The position numbers and the translations under genes were made by a program. Shown here piece after piece: positions 4,801 through 5,018 of a DNA stretch of 5,018 nt. Positions within the stretch are counted from its first letter, which is position 1. Each line of letters begins with the position of its first letter. Location of the stretch: contig DYNS01000236.1 in NCBI GenBank assembly GCA_020720965.1, forward strand, positions 1 to 5,018, read 5' to 3'. The stretch is from Anaerolinea sp. Lineage in GTDB: Bacteria; Chloroflexota; Anaerolineae; Anaerolineales; Villigracilaceae. The notes under the pieces are model-generated. The model saw nothing but the letters and a program-made list of their open reading frames with translations. It did not search any database and had not been told where the DNA came from.

Positions 4801-5018
4801 GCCGCCTCCCCACGCAGAAGGCGCATAGCGGCATCGGCGGAGAGTTTGCCTGCGTCCAGGTCTTCCAAAATTTGGCGGCGGCGCTCTTCGGCAAGTTCCG
4901 GGCTGTCTTCTTTGCCGGGTTCATACCCTAGGGCGCGGATGACTTCGTGCAGGCGGTTGCGGAGGGTGGGGTAGGAAAGCCCAAGTTCCGCTTCTACGCG
5001 GTTAAGTTTGCCCTCGCA
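4797..5018 (-). CDS. DUF2089-type helix-turn-helix protein, C-terminal part (5' end outside window)
   Basis: The frame is open from the window edge at 5018 to TGA at 4799-4797, giving 73 residues. The first 34 residues include CEGKLNRVEAELGLSYPTLR and NRLHEVIRALGY. This is the helix-turn-helix-like core characteristic of DUF2089 (COG3877) proteins ('G.L..VE.ELGISYPTVRNRLD..L..LGY'), which normally also have an N-terminal zinc ribbon, not visible here. Residues 43-71 form another SHOCT-like hairpin (EERRRQILEDLDAGKLSADAAMRLL). It is the first gene of the visible operon and overlaps the next by four bases (ATGA, 4800-4797). By analogy it is a DNA-binding regulator that could control this operon; that role is inferred, not shown. 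The promoter lies outside the window. Confidence 0.85.
   Translation of the reverse strand, partial: CEGKLNRVEAELGLSYPTLRNRLHEVIRALGYEPGKEDSPELAEERRRQILEDLDAGKLSADAAMRLLRGEAA

Overview
The window looks like ordinary chromosomal DNA from a GC-rich bacterium. I favour a Chloroflexota (Anaerolineae-like) lineage, from the combination of a DUF2089-type regulator, SHOCT-like/DUF4097 proteins and a signal peptidase I next to a DERA aldolase. That placement is inference only, as no rRNA or other marker gene is present. There is no tRNA, rRNA, CRISPR array, insertion sequence or phage gene, and no gap between genes approaches 300 bases.

Left half (1-2543, plus strand): the C-terminal end of a protein that resembles a class I SAM-dependent methyltransferase, then a tight four-gene run. 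The run is signal peptidase I (lepB, TTG start, with a perfect TATAAT box just upstream), deoxyribose-phosphate aldolase (deoC, overlapping lepB by ATGA), a small YgiT-like four-cysteine zinc-finger protein, and an unrecognised 180-residue protein built from two similar halves of 61 residues. Gaps are 3-5 bases or overlaps, so these are probably co-transcribed, although their functions (protein export, deoxynucleoside breakdown, unknown) do not form one pathway.

Middle (2570-2601): a perfect hairpin flanked by A5 and T5, placed between convergent operons, which should terminate transcription in both directions.

Right half (5018-2616, minus strand): a compact four-gene operon entering from the right edge. 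In transcription order it encodes a DUF2089-type helix-turn-helix protein (5' end missing), a 384-residue DUF4097-like beta-repeat protein, a 210-residue protein with two membrane segments, and a 127-residue soluble protein. All four carry the same roughly 30-residue SHOCT-like helical hairpin (ER..IL.M...GKI...E...LL.AL), at the C-terminus in the first two and the N-terminus in the last two. The last two also share a C-terminal domain of about 80 residues ending in a D-KDGE-V signature. DUF2089, DUF4097 and SHOCT-like modules are known individually, and SHOCT-like/DUF4097 architectures occur in YvlB and LiaX of Bacillota. The four-copy arrangement, the swapped domain order and the shared tail domain make this the most interesting part of the window. 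A plausible but unproven reading is a membrane-linked sensing system whose subunits associate through the common hairpin and which includes its own DNA-binding protein.
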